From Myxococcales bacterium 68-20 (GTDB lineage: Bacteria > Myxococcota_A > Polyangia > Polyangiales > Polyangiaceae): DNA of 64,000 nt. Shown here one piece after another: positions 28,467 through 38,083 of the stretch; the stretch's first letter is position 1; each line of letters opens with the position of its first letter. Under the pieces are notes generated by a model that was not told where the DNA came from, searched no databases, and worked only from the letters and a program-made list of their open reading frames with translations. Location of the stretch: contig MKVQ01000048.1 of assembly GCA_001899635.1 (NCBI GenBank), positions 62,001-126,000 of the forward strand, in the 5' to 3' direction. Both the position numbers and the translations under genes were made by a program.

Positions 28467-29632
28467 TTCAGCTCTTTCTCATTGCCGCGCGCAACCTGAA
28501 GCGGAGCTGGTTCCGGACGACGTTCACCGTCGCCGGCTGCGCCGTCGCGCTGCTCGCGTTCGTCATGCTTCGCACGGTGCTGTCGGCGTGGAACGTCGGC
28601 GCGGAACACGCCGCGCAGGATCGCCTCGGCACGCGCCACAAGGTCACCTTCATCATGCCGCTCCCGAAGCGGTACATCGACGACGTGCGCCAGGTGCCCG
28701 GCGTGAAGCAGGCGACGTTCGCGAACTGGTTCGGCGCGAAGATCCCCACGCAGCCCGACGAGTTCTTCGCGAACTTCGCGGTCGAGAGCAAGACCTACTT
28801 CGACGTCTACGACGAGATGATCGTCTCTCCGGAGGACAAGGCGCGCTGGCTCGCCGACAAGAAGGGCGCGATCGTCGGGCACGTCCTCGCGAAGAAGATG
28901 GGCTGGAAGATCGGCGACAAGGTCGTGCTCGAGGGGACGATCTATCCCGGCGACTGGGAGTTCAACATCGACGGGATCTACAAAGCATCGAAGAAGTCGA
29001 TGGATGACTCCCAGCTCGTCTTCCACTGGGACTACCTGAACGACGCGCTGACCGGCGAGCAGAAGGACATGATCGGCTGGGTCTCCTCGCGCGTCACCGA
29101 CACGAGCCGCAGCGGAGAGATCTCGAGGGAGATCGATCGCATCTTCGACGAGCGCGACACCCAGACGGTGACGATGAGCGAGCGCGCGATGAACGTCTCG
29201 TTCATGGCCGGCTTCTCGGCACTGCTCACCGCGCTCGAGGTCGTGTCGGTGATCATCCTCGGGATCATGCTCCTCGTCCTCGGCAACACGATCGCGATGG
29301 GCGTTCGTGAGCGCACCAAGGAGTACGCCGTGCTCCGGGCGATCGGCTTCGAGCCGTGGCACGTCCGCTTCTTCGTCATCGCCGAGGCGGCGACGCTCGG
29401 AATCGTGTCCGGCGTCGTCGGCGTCGGCATCGCCTACCCATTCGTGAACAACATGGTCGGGCGAGCAATCGAAGAGAACATGGGCGGGATGTTCCCCTAC
29501 TTCCGCGTCGAGCCGAACACCGCGCTCCTCGCCGTCGCGATCGCGATCGCCCTCGCAGCGTTCGCGTCCCTCATTCCCAGCATCCAGGCCGGCCGGGTGT
29601 CGGTCACCGACGCGCTCCGGCGTGTCGGCTGA
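28463..29632 (+). CDS. ABC transporter permease, FtsX/MacB type (first)
   Basis: 389 residues from GTG 28463, preceded by GGGGAGG. One N-terminal helix (TFTVAGCAVALLAFVMLRTV), a large periplasmic domain (about 45-255) and three C-terminal helices (VSVIILGIMLLVLGNTIAMG; TLGIVSGVVGVGIAYPF; LLAVAIAIALAAFASLIPS). ERTKEYAVLRAIGF is the conserved cytoplasmic coupling segment. Works as one half of a heterodimeric MacB-like transporter with the next gene. Confidence 0.92.
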   Translation: MIQLFLIAARNLKRSWFRTTFTVAGCAVALLAFVMLRTVLSAWNVGAEHAAQDRLGTRHKVTFIMPLPKRYIDDVRQVPGVKQATFANWFGAKIPTQPDEFFANFAVESKTYFDVYDEMIVSPEDKARWLADKKGAIVGHVLAKKMGWKIGDKVVLEGTIYPGDWEFNIDGIYKASKKSMDDSQLVFHWDYLNDALTGEQKDMIGWVSSRVTDTSRSGEISREIDRIFDERDTQTVTMSERAMNVSFMAGFSALLTALEVVSVIILGIMLLVLGNTIAMGVRERTKEYAVLRAIGFEPWHVRFFVIAEAATLGIVSGVVGVGIAYPFVNNMVGRAIEENMGGMFPYFRVEPNTALLAVAIAIALAAFASLIPSIQAGRVSVTDALRRVG

Positions 29633-29651
29633 GCGGAGCGAACGAGAACCG

Positions 29652-30815
29652 ATGGTCCCCATCAAGTACAACGTCCGGAACCTGGTCGTCCGCAAGAGCA
29701 CCACCGCCGCCGCCGCCTTCGGCCTCGCGCTCGTGGTCTTCGTCTTCGCCTGCGCGCTCATGCTCGCGAACGGCATCGAGCGGACGCTCGGCCGCGCCGC
29801 GAGCCCCGACGTCGTGGTCGTCATGCGCAAGGGCTCGGACACCGAGATGACGAGCACGGTCGAAGACAAGCAGGTGAGCCTCGTCCTGGCGCAGGCCGCG
29901 CAGATCGGCGCGGCGAAGAAGCCGGTCGGCGTCGGCGAAGTGCTCGCCGTCGTGCTCCTCGACAAGGTCGGCGTCGACGGAGTGTCGAACGTCACGGTGC
30001 GCGGCGTGACGGAAGACGTCTTCGCGTTCCGTCCCTCCGCGAAGATCATCGAAGGCCGAGCGGCAAACCCGGGCAGCGACGAGGTCGTCATCGGCAGCGG
30101 CCTCAAGGGTCGTTTCAAGGGCATGAACATCGGCGAGAGCTTCGAGCTCAAGAAGAACCGGCCGATGAAGGTCGTCGGCATCTTCGACGACGACGGCTCC
30201 GCGTTCGAGTCGGAGGTCTGGGCCGACGTCCACGTCGTACGGCAGGCGTTCGGGCGCTCCGGCTCGGTGTCGAGCGTCCGCGTGCGCCTCGACAGCCCGA
30301 GCAAATTCGACGCCTTCAAGACGCTCGTCGAAGGAGACCGCCAGCTCGGTCTCATCGCGATGCGCGAGGCCGACTACGTCGAGAAGCAGTCGCAGGCGAC
30401 GGGCATCATGCTCAAGATCCTCGGTGGCATGGTCGCCTTCTTCTTCGGCGTCGGGGCGATGATCGGCGCGACGATCACGATGAACGCGCAGGTCGCCGGG
30501 CGCAGCCGCGAGATCGGGACGCTTCGCGCGCTCGGCTTCTCGAAGGGCAGCATCCTCTTCTCCTTCCTGATCGAGTCGCTCGTGCTGTCGCTCACCGGCG
30601 GAGTCGTCGGCGCCGTCGCCGCGATCGGGATGAAGGCGGTGAAGCTCACCATGCTCAACATGGGAACCTTCACGGAGATCGTGTTCGGCTTCGAGCCCAC
30701 GCCGACGATCATCATCTCGGCGGTCGGCCTCTCGGCGTTCATGGGCCTCCTCGGCGGCTTCCTCCCCGCCGTCCGCGCCGCCCGAGTGAGCCCCGTCGAA
30801 GCGATGCGCGGCTGA
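29652..30815 (+). CDS. ABC transporter permease, FtsX/MacB type (second)
   Basis: 387 residues from ATG 29652; an upstream GTG at 29622 would overlap the previous stop and is less likely. N-terminal helix (AAAAFGLALVVFVFACALML), a periplasmic domain with MacB_PCD-like features (VTEDVFAFRPSAKIIEGRAA; VVIGSGLKGRFKGMNIGESF), then three helices near the C-terminus. The coupling segment is SREIGTLRALGFSKGSIL and the protein ends ARVSPVEAMRG. It resembles the first permease but is clearly diverged, so the transporter is heterodimeric. Last gene of the export operon. Confidence 0.92.
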   Translation: MVPIKYNVRNLVVRKSTTAAAAFGLALVVFVFACALMLANGIERTLGRAASPDVVVVMRKGSDTEMTSTVEDKQVSLVLAQAAQIGAAKKPVGVGEVLAVVLLDKVGVDGVSNVTVRGVTEDVFAFRPSAKIIEGRAANPGSDEVVIGSGLKGRFKGMNIGESFELKKNRPMKVVGIFDDDGSAFESEVWADVHVVRQAFGRSGSVSSVRVRLDSPSKFDAFKTLVEGDRQLGLIAMREADYVEKQSQATGIMLKILGGMVAFFFGVGAMIGATITMNAQVAGRSREIGTLRALGFSKGSILFSFLIESLVLSLTGGVVGAVAAIGMKAVKLTMLNMGTFTEIVFGFEPTPTIIISAVGLSAFMGLLGGFLPAVRAARVSPVEAMRG

Positions 30816-31008
30816 AACGCCTTCCCGGCGCGAACGGCCATCGGCGACGGCTCACCAAGAGTCTTCGTTCTGCTCGCTCAGCAAGCTCTTCCCGGATAGC
30901 TCGCGCTCGTGAGTCGACGCGGTGCGTCGGTCATGTCGGTGCCTTCATGCGTCGGACGACGGGCGATTTTCCGACTGTGCGGAGATACGCTAATCCGGAA
31001 GTCGCTCC

Positions 31009-32427
31009 TTGCGCGCCAACATCGCCACCACCGTCTCGATCGCCGCCGCGGTGACGTCCTTCGCCGTAGCGCGTCTCGCGTCGCGGCTCTCGGCGGCGCC
31101 GAGCGGACGGCACTTCCGCTTCGGCGTTCTGGCGATGTGTGCCGGCGGTGTCTACGCCCTGGGCGAAGCCATCGTGGCGGGGTCGATTAGCCCCGGCACG
31201 ACGATTTGGGCGGTGAGGGTCCAGCTCTTCACGCTGTGCATCCACTCGGTCGCGTGGATGACGTTCTTCGCTGCGTGGAGCGCACGGTCCTTCACCAGGC
31301 CGGAGCGCTTCGTCGCCTGGTCATGCGCAGTGATGGCCCCGCTCGCGTTCGTCCCGCGCTTCACGATCGGCGACACGGTCACCGAGCATACGGTCGCGTG
31401 GCTCGGTGTGACCTACCGCGACGCGGAGAGCGGCGTCGGTGGCCCGCTCCTCGTCTTCATCACGACAGTCGGGATCGCGTTGTCTGCGCATTCCGCGTAC
31501 CGGTTGGGCCGGCAAAACGCTCATGCCCGTCACATGGCGCTCGGGTTCGTGCTCTTCGTCCTCATCGCGATCCTCGACACGCTCACGGGCTTGCATGTCG
31601 TCGAGCTGCCGTACTTCGCGCCGCTCGCCGTCGGGGTCGTGCCGCTCTTCGTCGGCTCGTCGATCTCCTCGGAGTTCGCCGAGAACGCCGAGAAGGTCGC
31701 TCAGCAGGCCAACGAGCTCGCGACGACGCGAGCCGCACTGGTGGAGCGAGAGCGACTGGCGGCTGTCGGGCAGCTCTCCGCCGTGGTCGCCCATGAGGTG
31801 CGCAACCCCGTCGCGATCATCTTCAACGCAACGGCGACGCTGTCCCGGCGAGCCACACGCAGTGAAGACAAGGAGCTCGTCGACATCGTTCGGCACGAGG
31901 CCGAACGCCTCAAACGCCTCGTCGATCAGCTCCTCGACTCGGTCCGTCCTTTCGAGCTTCAAATACTGAATGGCTCGGTCGACGCCGTCGTGACGGATGC
32001 CGTCGCGGTCGCGACCAAAGGCGCGTCCGTCGCCCCCGTCGAAGTCATCATCGAGGAGACGCAGGAGGTCCCCTTCGAGGCCGACACGGTGCTCCTCGTT
32101 CAGGCGATCGCCAACCTCGTCACGAACGCGATCCTTGCACCGGGTCGACAGTCGCCGGTCCGCGTACGCGGGACCTCGACGGGTGAAGGGATGGTGCGCG
32201 TCGAAGTGCTCGATGACGGCCACGGCGTCGCCGAAGAGAACACCTCGCGCCTCTTCACGCCCTTCTTCACGACGCGTGCAACCGGCACGGGCCTCGGTCT
32301 GGCCCTCGTGAAGCGCATCGCCGAGGCGCATGGAGGGTCGGTCGCGTACGAGAATCGAACCCCGGGCACCGCCTTCGTCCTCTCCATCCCGCAGCGACGC
32401 TCGCCGACCTCGCGCCCTGCTCGCTGA
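31009..32427 (+). CDS. Orphan membrane histidine kinase
   Basis: 472 residues from TTG 31009, with GGAAG 7 bases upstream. Residues about 1-225 hold roughly seven hydrophobic helices (7TM-like sensor), followed by a short coiled coil (ENAEKVAQQANELATTRAAL). HisKA follows with the phospho-acceptor His262 in AVVAHEVRNPVAII. An ATPase domain has the N-box AIANLVTNAILA, G1 DDGHGVAEE and G2 GTGLGLALVK. No response regulator gene is adjacent, so its partner is elsewhere. The signal it senses is unknown. Confidence 0.92.
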   Translation: MRANIATTVSIAAAVTSFAVARLASRLSAAPSGRHFRFGVLAMCAGGVYALGEAIVAGSISPGTTIWAVRVQLFTLCIHSVAWMTFFAAWSARSFTRPERFVAWSCAVMAPLAFVPRFTIGDTVTEHTVAWLGVTYRDAESGVGGPLLVFITTVGIALSAHSAYRLGRQNAHARHMALGFVLFVLIAILDTLTGLHVVELPYFAPLAVGVVPLFVGSSISSEFAENAEKVAQQANELATTRAALVERERLAAVGQLSAVVAHEVRNPVAIIFNATATLSRRATRSEDKELVDIVRHEAERLKRLVDQLLDSVRPFELQILNGSVDAVVTDAVAVATKGASVAPVEVIIEETQEVPFEADTVLLVQAIANLVTNAILAPGRQSPVRVRGTSTGEGMVRVEVLDDGHGVAEENTSRLFTPFFTTRATGTGLGLALVKRIAEAHGGSVAYENRTPGTAFVLSIPQRRSPTSRPAR

Positions 32428-32655
32428 CACCGTCCGACGGCGAAGACGGGACGCGTCTCGAGCCGCTGACACAGCTGCGGCGATCTCGGCGACCGTGCGC
32501 CGGATCCGATCATCGAAGCAGGAACGTACGGGCACGTCCTGCGCGATCGCGGCGTTTTGCGGCGTTCGGCCTCGCCGGCCCTCGCCGTCGGGGCTTTTCA
32601 TTCCGCGCGGGGGTGTCTAACGTGCGTTTCCCCCATCCTGAAGGAGAGAGAATCC

Positions 32656-33246
32656 ATGGCCTTTGAGCTTCCGGCCCTGCCCTACGCGAAAGACGCCCTC
32701 GCGCCCCACATCTCGGCGGAGACGCTCGAGTACCACCACGGCAAGCACCACGCGGCCTACGTGACGAACCTGAACAAGCTCCTCGAGGGGAAGCCCGAGG
32801 CGAGCAAGAGCCTCGAGGAGGTCATCATGAGCTCCGACGGCGGCGTGTTCAACAACGCGGCCCAGGTGTGGAACCACACGTTCTACTGGAGCTCGATGAA
32901 GCCGAACGGCGGCGGCCAGCCCACGGGCGATCTCCTCGCGGCGATCAACCGTGACTTCGGCTCGTTCGACAAGTTCAAGGAGGAGTTCGCCAACGCCGGT
33001 GCGACGCAGTTCGGCTCCGGCTGGGCGTGGCTCGTCCTCCAGAACGGCAAGCTCGCCGTCACGAAGACGCCGAACGCCGACCTCCCGATGAAGCACGGCC
33101 AGACGGCGCTCCTCACGATGGACGTGTGGGAGCATGCATATTACATCGACTACCGGAACGCCCGTCCCAAGTACATCGAGACGTTCCTCAACAGCCTCGC
33201 CAACTGGGACTTCGCGCTCGCGAACCTGAAGAAGGCCGGCGGCTGA
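32656..33246 (+). CDS. sodB: Superoxide dismutase, iron type
   Basis: 196 residues, normal length, from ATG 32656 with AAGGAGAGAG at 32641-32650. It converts superoxide to hydrogen peroxide and oxygen. Metal ligands are visible in EYHHGKHH, NHTFYW and DVWEHAYYIDY. The Gln in FNNAAQVWNHTFYW and FGSGWAWL point to the Fe form. Followed by a hairpin terminator at 33290. Confidence 0.96.
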   Translation: MAFELPALPYAKDALAPHISAETLEYHHGKHHAAYVTNLNKLLEGKPEASKSLEEVIMSSDGGVFNNAAQVWNHTFYWSSMKPNGGGQPTGDLLAAINRDFGSFDKFKEEFANAGATQFGSGWAWLVLQNGKLAVTKTPNADLPMKHGQTALLTMDVWEHAYYIDYRNARPKYIETFLNSLANWDFALANLKKAGG

Positions 33247-33289
33247 TCGAGACGATCGCCCCACCGGGCTGATCGACGCGACGAAGCGA

Positions 33290-33322
33290 ACGGGCGGCGC
33301 GACGGCAACGTCGCCCGCCCGT
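33290..33322 (+). terminator. Terminator hairpin after sodB
   Basis: Near-perfect inverted repeat ACGGGCGGCGCGACG / CGTCGCCCGCCCGT with a GCAA loop and one bulged base. GTCCGCGTTT follows, so the T-run is short. It lies between convergent sodB and the Nudix regulator and could serve both. Confidence 0.7.
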
Positions 33323-33492
33323 CCGCGTTTCAGGTGCCCTTCCCGGCCCTCGCGGAGCGCGAGGCATCCGGCTCGACGCGGTCGCCGCCCTCCTCCGGCG
33401 GGCGCGCGAAGCTCGCAGGCATCCCGCTCGACGGGGCGCGCCCGGTTCCGCTCGCGCGCGCCTCGCTGACGCGGGCGCGAGCGCGAACGGCA

Positions 33493-34242
33493 TCAGCGCT
33501 GGCGGTTCCAGCGATAGAGCTGCTCGGCCGGCTTCCTCGCAGGAGAGGCTGCCGCCGGCACCACGAGGCGGTGCTCGAGCAGCCGATTCCTGAAGCTGCG
33601 CGGCGGGAGCGCGCGGCCGAGCACGACCTCGTAGAAGCGCTGCAGCTCGGCGAGCGTGAAGCGTGAAGGGAGCAAGTTGAACGTCCGATCGCGCAGCGGA
33701 TCGTCGAGGAGCTCGCAGAGCCGCCGGTAGGCGCGCGCGACGATCTTCGCGTGATCGAACGCGAGGTGGATCATGCCGGACGAAGGCCGCTTGACCGGCC
33801 GTCGCACCCCGCCGGCTCGACGTACGGCTGGAGCTGGCGCCAACCGTATCGTCGCGACCGCCTCGTCGAGGGCGAGCCGCCGGAACGAATGCCACTCCAC
33901 CGCTGCGGCGTCGTCCCCTGCGGTGATCTTCGGCTCCGCCACGAGGAACGTCATGTACGCGACGGTGATGGTGTGTCCCCGCGGATCGCGCCCCGGGTCG
34001 CCGAAGGCGCCGAGCTGCTCGAGCCGCGCGCTCGTGATGCCCGTCTCCTCCGCGAGCTCGCGCGCAACGGCGCGCTCGAGCGACTCGTTCTCGTTCACGT
34101 AGCCGCCAGGGAGCGCCCACCGTCCCTTGAAAGGCTCATCCTTGCGCTTGATGAGCAGGACCGCGAGGTCATCCGCGCGCATCGTGAAGACGACGGCATC
34201 GCAAGTGACCGCAGGGCGCGGGTACCGGTACGAGAAGGGCAC
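33493..34242 (-). CDS. NrtR-like Nudix regulator
   Basis: 249 residues. The N-terminal Nudix domain has an intact box (GGYVNENESLERAVARELAE, then ETGI). The C-terminal winged-helix part reads FTLAELQRFYEVVLGRALPP and RKPAEQLYRWNRQR, the layout of NrtR-type repressors of NAD metabolism that sense ADP-ribose-like ligands (general knowledge). It is divergent from a WYL regulator across 165 bases carrying a cluster of TGTC/TGAC repeats. No NAD-synthesis genes are nearby, so its target is uncertain; a plain Nudix hydrolase is the alternative. Confidence 0.85.
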   Translation of the reverse strand: MPFSYRYPRPAVTCDAVVFTMRADDLAVLLIKRKDEPFKGRWALPGGYVNENESLERAVARELAEETGITSARLEQLGAFGDPGRDPRGHTITVAYMTFLVAEPKITAGDDAAAVEWHSFRRLALDEAVATIRLAPAPAVRRAGGVRRPVKRPSSGMIHLAFDHAKIVARAYRRLCELLDDPLRDRTFNLLPSRFTLAELQRFYEVVLGRALPPRSFRNRLLEHRLVVPAAASPARKPAEQLYRWNRQR

Positions 34243-34334
34243 GGCGCGAAGAGACCTCTCCTATCCGTCGCCGTCAACCACCATGGTGGCCCCACCTGAA
34301 CGACCGCGGGAGATCACGCTCAACACGCGGCAAA

Positions 34335-34384
34335 TGTCAGGGTAATGTCACTTTGTCCTCCGGTGACGGATGACGTGACGTGAC
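34335..34384. promoter_or_regulatory. Clustered TGTC/TGAC elements, possible operator
   Basis: Between the divergent Nudix and WYL regulators lie TGTCA at 34335 and 34346, TGTC at 34354, then TGAC at 34364, 34371, 34376 and 34381. The first group and second group are in opposite orientation, giving a loose palindrome centred near 34360. Such clustering suggests an operator for one of the two flanking regulators. Confidence 0.4.
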
Positions 34385-34407
34385 CTGATGGTGAGGGCTC
34401 GAGGCCG

Positions 34408-35046
34408 ATGAAGCGCACCGAACGTCTCTTCGCACTGGCAGAGCACCTTCGTGCGCGCCGCACCGGCGTCACCGCCGAGGCCCTCGCCGAGCGCTTCGGC
34501 GTCACCGTACGGACGATCTACCGCGACCTCGACACCCTCCGAGCCGCATCGCTGCCGCTCGCCGCCGAGCGCGGTCGCGGAGGCGGCTACGCGCTCGACA
34601 AGAGCTACAGCCTCCCGCCTGTGAATTTCACCGCACGCGAGGCGGCCCTCCTCGTAGCGCTCGGGCGCTTCGCGACCGAGATGCGCCTCCTGCCCTTCAC
34701 CGAGACGCTCGACCGTGCGCTCGACAAGGTACGGGGCGCCCTCTCCGCGTCCGCACAGCGCGAGCTCGCAGGTCGGCTCAAGGAGCTCCAGTTCGTCGGG
34801 ATCCCGCAGCTCCCCGTCTCACGCGCGGTCCGCGCCGCCGTCGAGCGCGCATGGTTCGAGCAGCAGCCCCTCCGGATCACCTACCGCAGCGGGAACTACG
34901 AGCGGACGACCCGTGACATCCGGATCACCTCCGTGTTCATGGAGCGCACCGAGACGCGGCTCAACGCGATCGATCTGGCGAAGAACGAGGAGCGCCAGTT
35001 CCGCCTCGACCGCGTCGAGAAGGCAGAGGTGATCGGAAGCGCCTAG
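34408..35046 (+). CDS. WYL-domain transcriptional regulator with DeoR-type HTH
   Basis: 212 residues. N-terminal helix-turn-helix (GVTAEALAERFGVTVRTIYR) and a following RDLDTLRAASLPLAAERGRG wing, then a WYL-like ligand domain (about 100-212) with PLRITYRSGNYERTTRDIR and the C-terminal ERQFRLDRVEKAEVIG. Such YafY-like regulators often bind nucleotides or DNA ends and control nearby or stress genes (general knowledge). The WYL part is short, lacking the usual C-terminal extension. Confidence 0.9.
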   Translation: MKRTERLFALAEHLRARRTGVTAEALAERFGVTVRTIYRDLDTLRAASLPLAAERGRGGGYALDKSYSLPPVNFTAREAALLVALGRFATEMRLLPFTETLDRALDKVRGALSASAQRELAGRLKELQFVGIPQLPVSRAVRAAVERAWFEQQPLRITYRSGNYERTTRDIRITSVFMERTETRLNAIDLAKNEERQFRLDRVEKAEVIGSA

Positions 35047-35067
35047 CGCGCCTAGCGCGCCTAGGCC
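35041..35067 (+). repeat. Three tandem 9-base units at a gene end
   Basis: GCCTAGCGC at 35041, 35050 and 35059 (the third ends GGCC instead). The first unit contains the stop codon of the WYL gene (TAG 35044-35046), so expansion or contraction would not change the protein. Confidence 0.7.
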
Positions 35068-35137
35068 GTGCTCCACTCCCCGCTCGAGTCGCGGCTCGGC
35101 GCCTTCGTTTCCGCCCGAGCCCGAAGGACCGCGGACT

Positions 35138-36823
35138 CTAGGACGTGCGCATCGCGAGGCGCGTGGCGATGGCGAAGGCGACCGCGAACGTGATCGGTGT
35201 CATGTAGCCGTTCAGGCCTTGATCGCCCCAGACCTGCACGACGCAGATGGCGATCGCTCCGAGCGCGCTCAGCGCGGCGCTCCGCTCGAGCGGCGTGTAA
35301 GCCCCGCGATAGGAGCGCAACGCGAGCGTTCCGGCGACGGGAAAGATCATCCAGAGGAGCGTGAACCCGATGACGCCGCCCCACGACCACATCCAGAGCA
35401 CGCCGTTGTGCGCGATGAGCCGGTAGTTGACGAACACGTCGCTCAGATCGACCGGAGGGTTGTTCGGCGAGTTCTGGTAGTTGAAGCCGAAGCCCGTCGG
35501 GAGCAGCGGGCTCTGCCGCATCGTGTAGATGAGGTTCTCGTTCTCGATGTCGCGCGAGAGGCTGGAGCTGTCCTTCTGGTCGAGGACCGACATCACCAGC
35601 TTCGCCGGCTTGAGCAGCGGAGAGGGTGAGCTGATCTCGGAGCCGATCAGGACGTACCCGATGACGAGGGGGATCGAGACGAGCAGCGCGGTCGTAACGC
35701 GTCGCTTCCGCTTGCTCGGCTTGAGCGCGAGGTAGATCACCGCCGGGGCGATCGAGAGGCTGACGAACGCGAGGCGGCGGTTGTTCAGCACGATCGCGAA
35801 GAGGATCACCGCCGAGACGGCGGCCGCGCGCATGATCGTCCGCTTGGTGCGCTGCTCGAACGCGTGGGTGACGACGATCAGGATCGCCACCACGAAGAGG
35901 ACCGAGTCCGAGTGGTTGGTGCACCACTCGGGTAGCCCAGGGCGATCGGTGATCCCCTGCGGCATGCACACGATGAAGTAGACGTAGAAGACGAGCAGGC
36001 TCCGACAGAGCGCCGTGACGACGAAGATCGTCCCCACCGCCGCCAGGTCCTCGGGCACGCGGAGCGCGTACAGGAAGAGCAGCGTGATCAGCGGGAGCTG
36101 CATCAGGTGGACGATCTGACGGAACGTCCCGTCAACCGCGCCGCCGTGAACGATGCCCCACGCGCTCAGCGCGAAGATCGTCACGAGGAAGGCGAGCATC
36201 AAGTTCTTCGCGAACTTCGGCGGCGCCCACTGGTCCGCCCGCTTCTTCCCCCAGACGGCGCGGTAGAGGAGGCCGAGGGTGACGAAGAAGAAGACCGGGA
36301 GCGACGCCCCCGGCATGCCGCTCCACTCCTTGATGGTGCCGTAATACGCAACCGCCGCCGGCCACAGGACGGTGTCCCAGTAGCCGTCGCCCTGCTGCCG
36401 GAGCATCGCCTCGCTGAACGGCTCGATGAAGAGCGACAACACGAGGTAGATGCGCAGGGCTCGCGCGAGCTTGAGGCGCGACATCGCCCACACGAGCAGC
36501 GGGCCCCAGACCACGACGAACGCGGTGTCGAACCGGAACGAGTTCGACCAGACTCCCGGCGCGTCGAACGACGGGCTCGCAGCGAAGAACGCAAAGAGCG
36601 AGGCGCAGAAGACGCCGACGATGATCCGCAGCGTCGGCTTGGCGAAGTCGTCCGCGAGGAGGGCGCGCTCGTTGATCCCGTCGTGGTGCTCTTCGGGCGG
36701 AGGAGGAGCCACCGACCCGAACGAGCCGAACTGCTGCTTCACACGTTCGTGAAGGGCGACGCGATCGTTCGGCGTCGCGAGGTGCGGAGGACGGAACGAT
36801 CCTCCAGGCCGCTGCGGATTCAT
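35138..36823 (-). CDS. O-antigen-ligase-like polytopic membrane protein
   Basis: 561 residues with a cytoplasmic N-terminal tail of about 65 residues and about 11-12 hydrophobic segments. These include IIVGVFCASLFAFFAAS, LMLAFLVTIFALSAWGIV, TIFVVTALCRSLLVFYVYFI, VIGYVLIGSEI and AALSALGAIAICVVQVW. A periplasmic loop carries FGFNYQNSPNNPP and RLIAHNGVLWMWSW, as seen in Wzy_C/O-antigen ligase (WaaL-like) proteins. It may polymerise or ligate a surface glycan. No other polysaccharide gene is adjacent, so its glycan cannot be named. Confidence 0.78.
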   Translation of the reverse strand: MNPQRPGGSFRPPHLATPNDRVALHERVKQQFGSFGSVAPPPPEEHHDGINERALLADDFAKPTLRIIVGVFCASLFAFFAASPSFDAPGVWSNSFRFDTAFVVVWGPLLVWAMSRLKLARALRIYLVLSLFIEPFSEAMLRQQGDGYWDTVLWPAAVAYYGTIKEWSGMPGASLPVFFFVTLGLLYRAVWGKKRADQWAPPKFAKNLMLAFLVTIFALSAWGIVHGGAVDGTFRQIVHLMQLPLITLLFLYALRVPEDLAAVGTIFVVTALCRSLLVFYVYFIVCMPQGITDRPGLPEWCTNHSDSVLFVVAILIVVTHAFEQRTKRTIMRAAAVSAVILFAIVLNNRRLAFVSLSIAPAVIYLALKPSKRKRRVTTALLVSIPLVIGYVLIGSEISSPSPLLKPAKLVMSVLDQKDSSSLSRDIENENLIYTMRQSPLLPTGFGFNYQNSPNNPPVDLSDVFVNYRLIAHNGVLWMWSWGGVIGFTLLWMIFPVAGTLALRSYRGAYTPLERSAALSALGAIAICVVQVWGDQGLNGYMTPITFAVAFAIATRLAMRTS

Positions 36824-36901
36824 TGGCAGATGAAGGCTATCATGCGTCGCGCCGGGCGCGGCAAAGCGGAGCTCGAGCTCGAGCGGCGCCGGCGGTCGGT
36901 C

Positions 36902-37849
36902 TCAGCCAACGCGCTTCGCCAGCTCCCTGATCGCGCTCGGCTGCGCCGCGTCCTCGAAGAGCTGTGGAAGGAACGAGGGCGGCACGGGCAGCTCTCGCGA
37001 GAGCCGCGCCAGCGCGGAGGCCTGCACGTCCTCGCGAAGCGCGCGCCGCCGCCCCGCCATCACGGCGGCGTCGGCGGGCGACTCCACCGGAGCACGCCCA
37101 ACGCGCTCGAGCGTGGCCCGTTCCTCCTTCGAGAAGAGCGGTGGGAGCACGCAGTTCACGACGATCTTGCCGATGGGGAGCTTCAGCTCGCCCTGCAGAG
37201 CGTGGGCGAGCTCGATGGTCTCCGTCGTCGGCATCTCCTCGGGCAGCGTCACGAGGACGACGGCACACATCTTCGGATCCTGGAAGAGCTCCCAGGCGCG
37301 CTCCGCGTCGCGGCGCAGGAGGCCCGGCGGCACGACATCGAGGATCACCTTCGGCACGCGCAGCATGTCGAGGCCATGGCCGGTCGCCGGCGCGTCGAGG
37401 ATCACGACGTCATAGAGCGGGCTGCCGTCCTCGCGCGTCTCGGTCGTGTGCCACCACGCCTTGCCGAGGAGCGTCCACTCCTGCATGCCGGGCACGGCGC
37501 GGAAGAAGGTGCGCACGTAGCGGTTGTCGAACAGGAGTTTGTAGAGTGCACGCGACTTGAGCATCATCGCGCCGTACTCTTCGAGCGCGCGCGTGGGGTC
37601 CATGTTCACCGCCCACACGTTCGGCGCCACGGGGGCGACCTCCGGCCCGATGAGCTCGGAGCCGAACATCGTCGAGAGCCGCTCCTTCGCGTGACACATG
37701 CACACGAGGACGCGCTTTCCCTTGGCGGCGAGCGCGAGCGCCTCGGCGGCGCAGACGGTGGTCTTCCCGACACCGCCCTTACCCGTGACGATGAGGAAGC
37801 GTCTGTTCTCGAGACCTGCCCTTTGCGGAGGCGTTGACGGAACGGCCAT
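36902..37849 (-). CDS. ArsA-like P-loop ATPase
   Basis: 315 residues from ATG 37849. P-loop FLIVTGKGGVGKTT near the N-terminus, a switch region DVVILDAPATGH with GLDMLRVPKVI, and an EEMPTTETIELAHAL segment. This matches the single-domain ArsA/Get3-like ATPases, which in myxobacteria often occur in gene pairs (general knowledge). There are no arsenic genes nearby and the paired Cys metal motif of ArsA is not apparent, so a role in protein targeting or other ATP-driven regulation is equally possible. Confidence 0.85.
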   Translation of the reverse strand: MAVPSTPPQRAGLENRRFLIVTGKGGVGKTTVCAAEALALAAKGKRVLVCMCHAKERLSTMFGSELIGPEVAPVAPNVWAVNMDPTRALEEYGAMMLKSRALYKLLFDNRYVRTFFRAVPGMQEWTLLGKAWWHTTETREDGSPLYDVVILDAPATGHGLDMLRVPKVILDVVPPGLLRRDAERAWELFQDPKMCAVVLVTLPEEMPTTETIELAHALQGELKLPIGKIVVNCVLPPLFSKEERATLERVGRAPVESPADAAVMAGRRRALREDVQASALARLSRELPVPPSFLPQLFEDAAQPSAIRELAKRVG

Positions 37850-38047
37850 TCTCGCCGCGCACCATAGCACGCACGGATCGGCAGCAGACCGCCGGCGGTG
37901 CCCCCCGTCAGGCCTGCGCTTCGTGAGCACGCGGAGAAACCGGCGAAAACGTCGCCAGGGCCTCATGAACCGATGAGCCCGGCCGTTACTCCTCGAAGAG
38001 GCGCACGTAAAGGAGCAGCGCCCGTCGACGAGGAGGATTTTTCCACC

Positions 38048-38083
38048 GCACCCGAGACCGCACCCGAGGCCGCCCCCGAAAAC
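38048..38083 (+). repeat. Three 12-base tandem units, with looser copies to about 38150
   Basis: GCACCCGAGACC, GCACCCGAGGCC and GCCCCCGAAAAC in a row. Related ACCCGA-containing segments recur downstream at irregular spacing. They would read Ala-Pro-Glu repeats in one frame. Confidence 0.7.
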
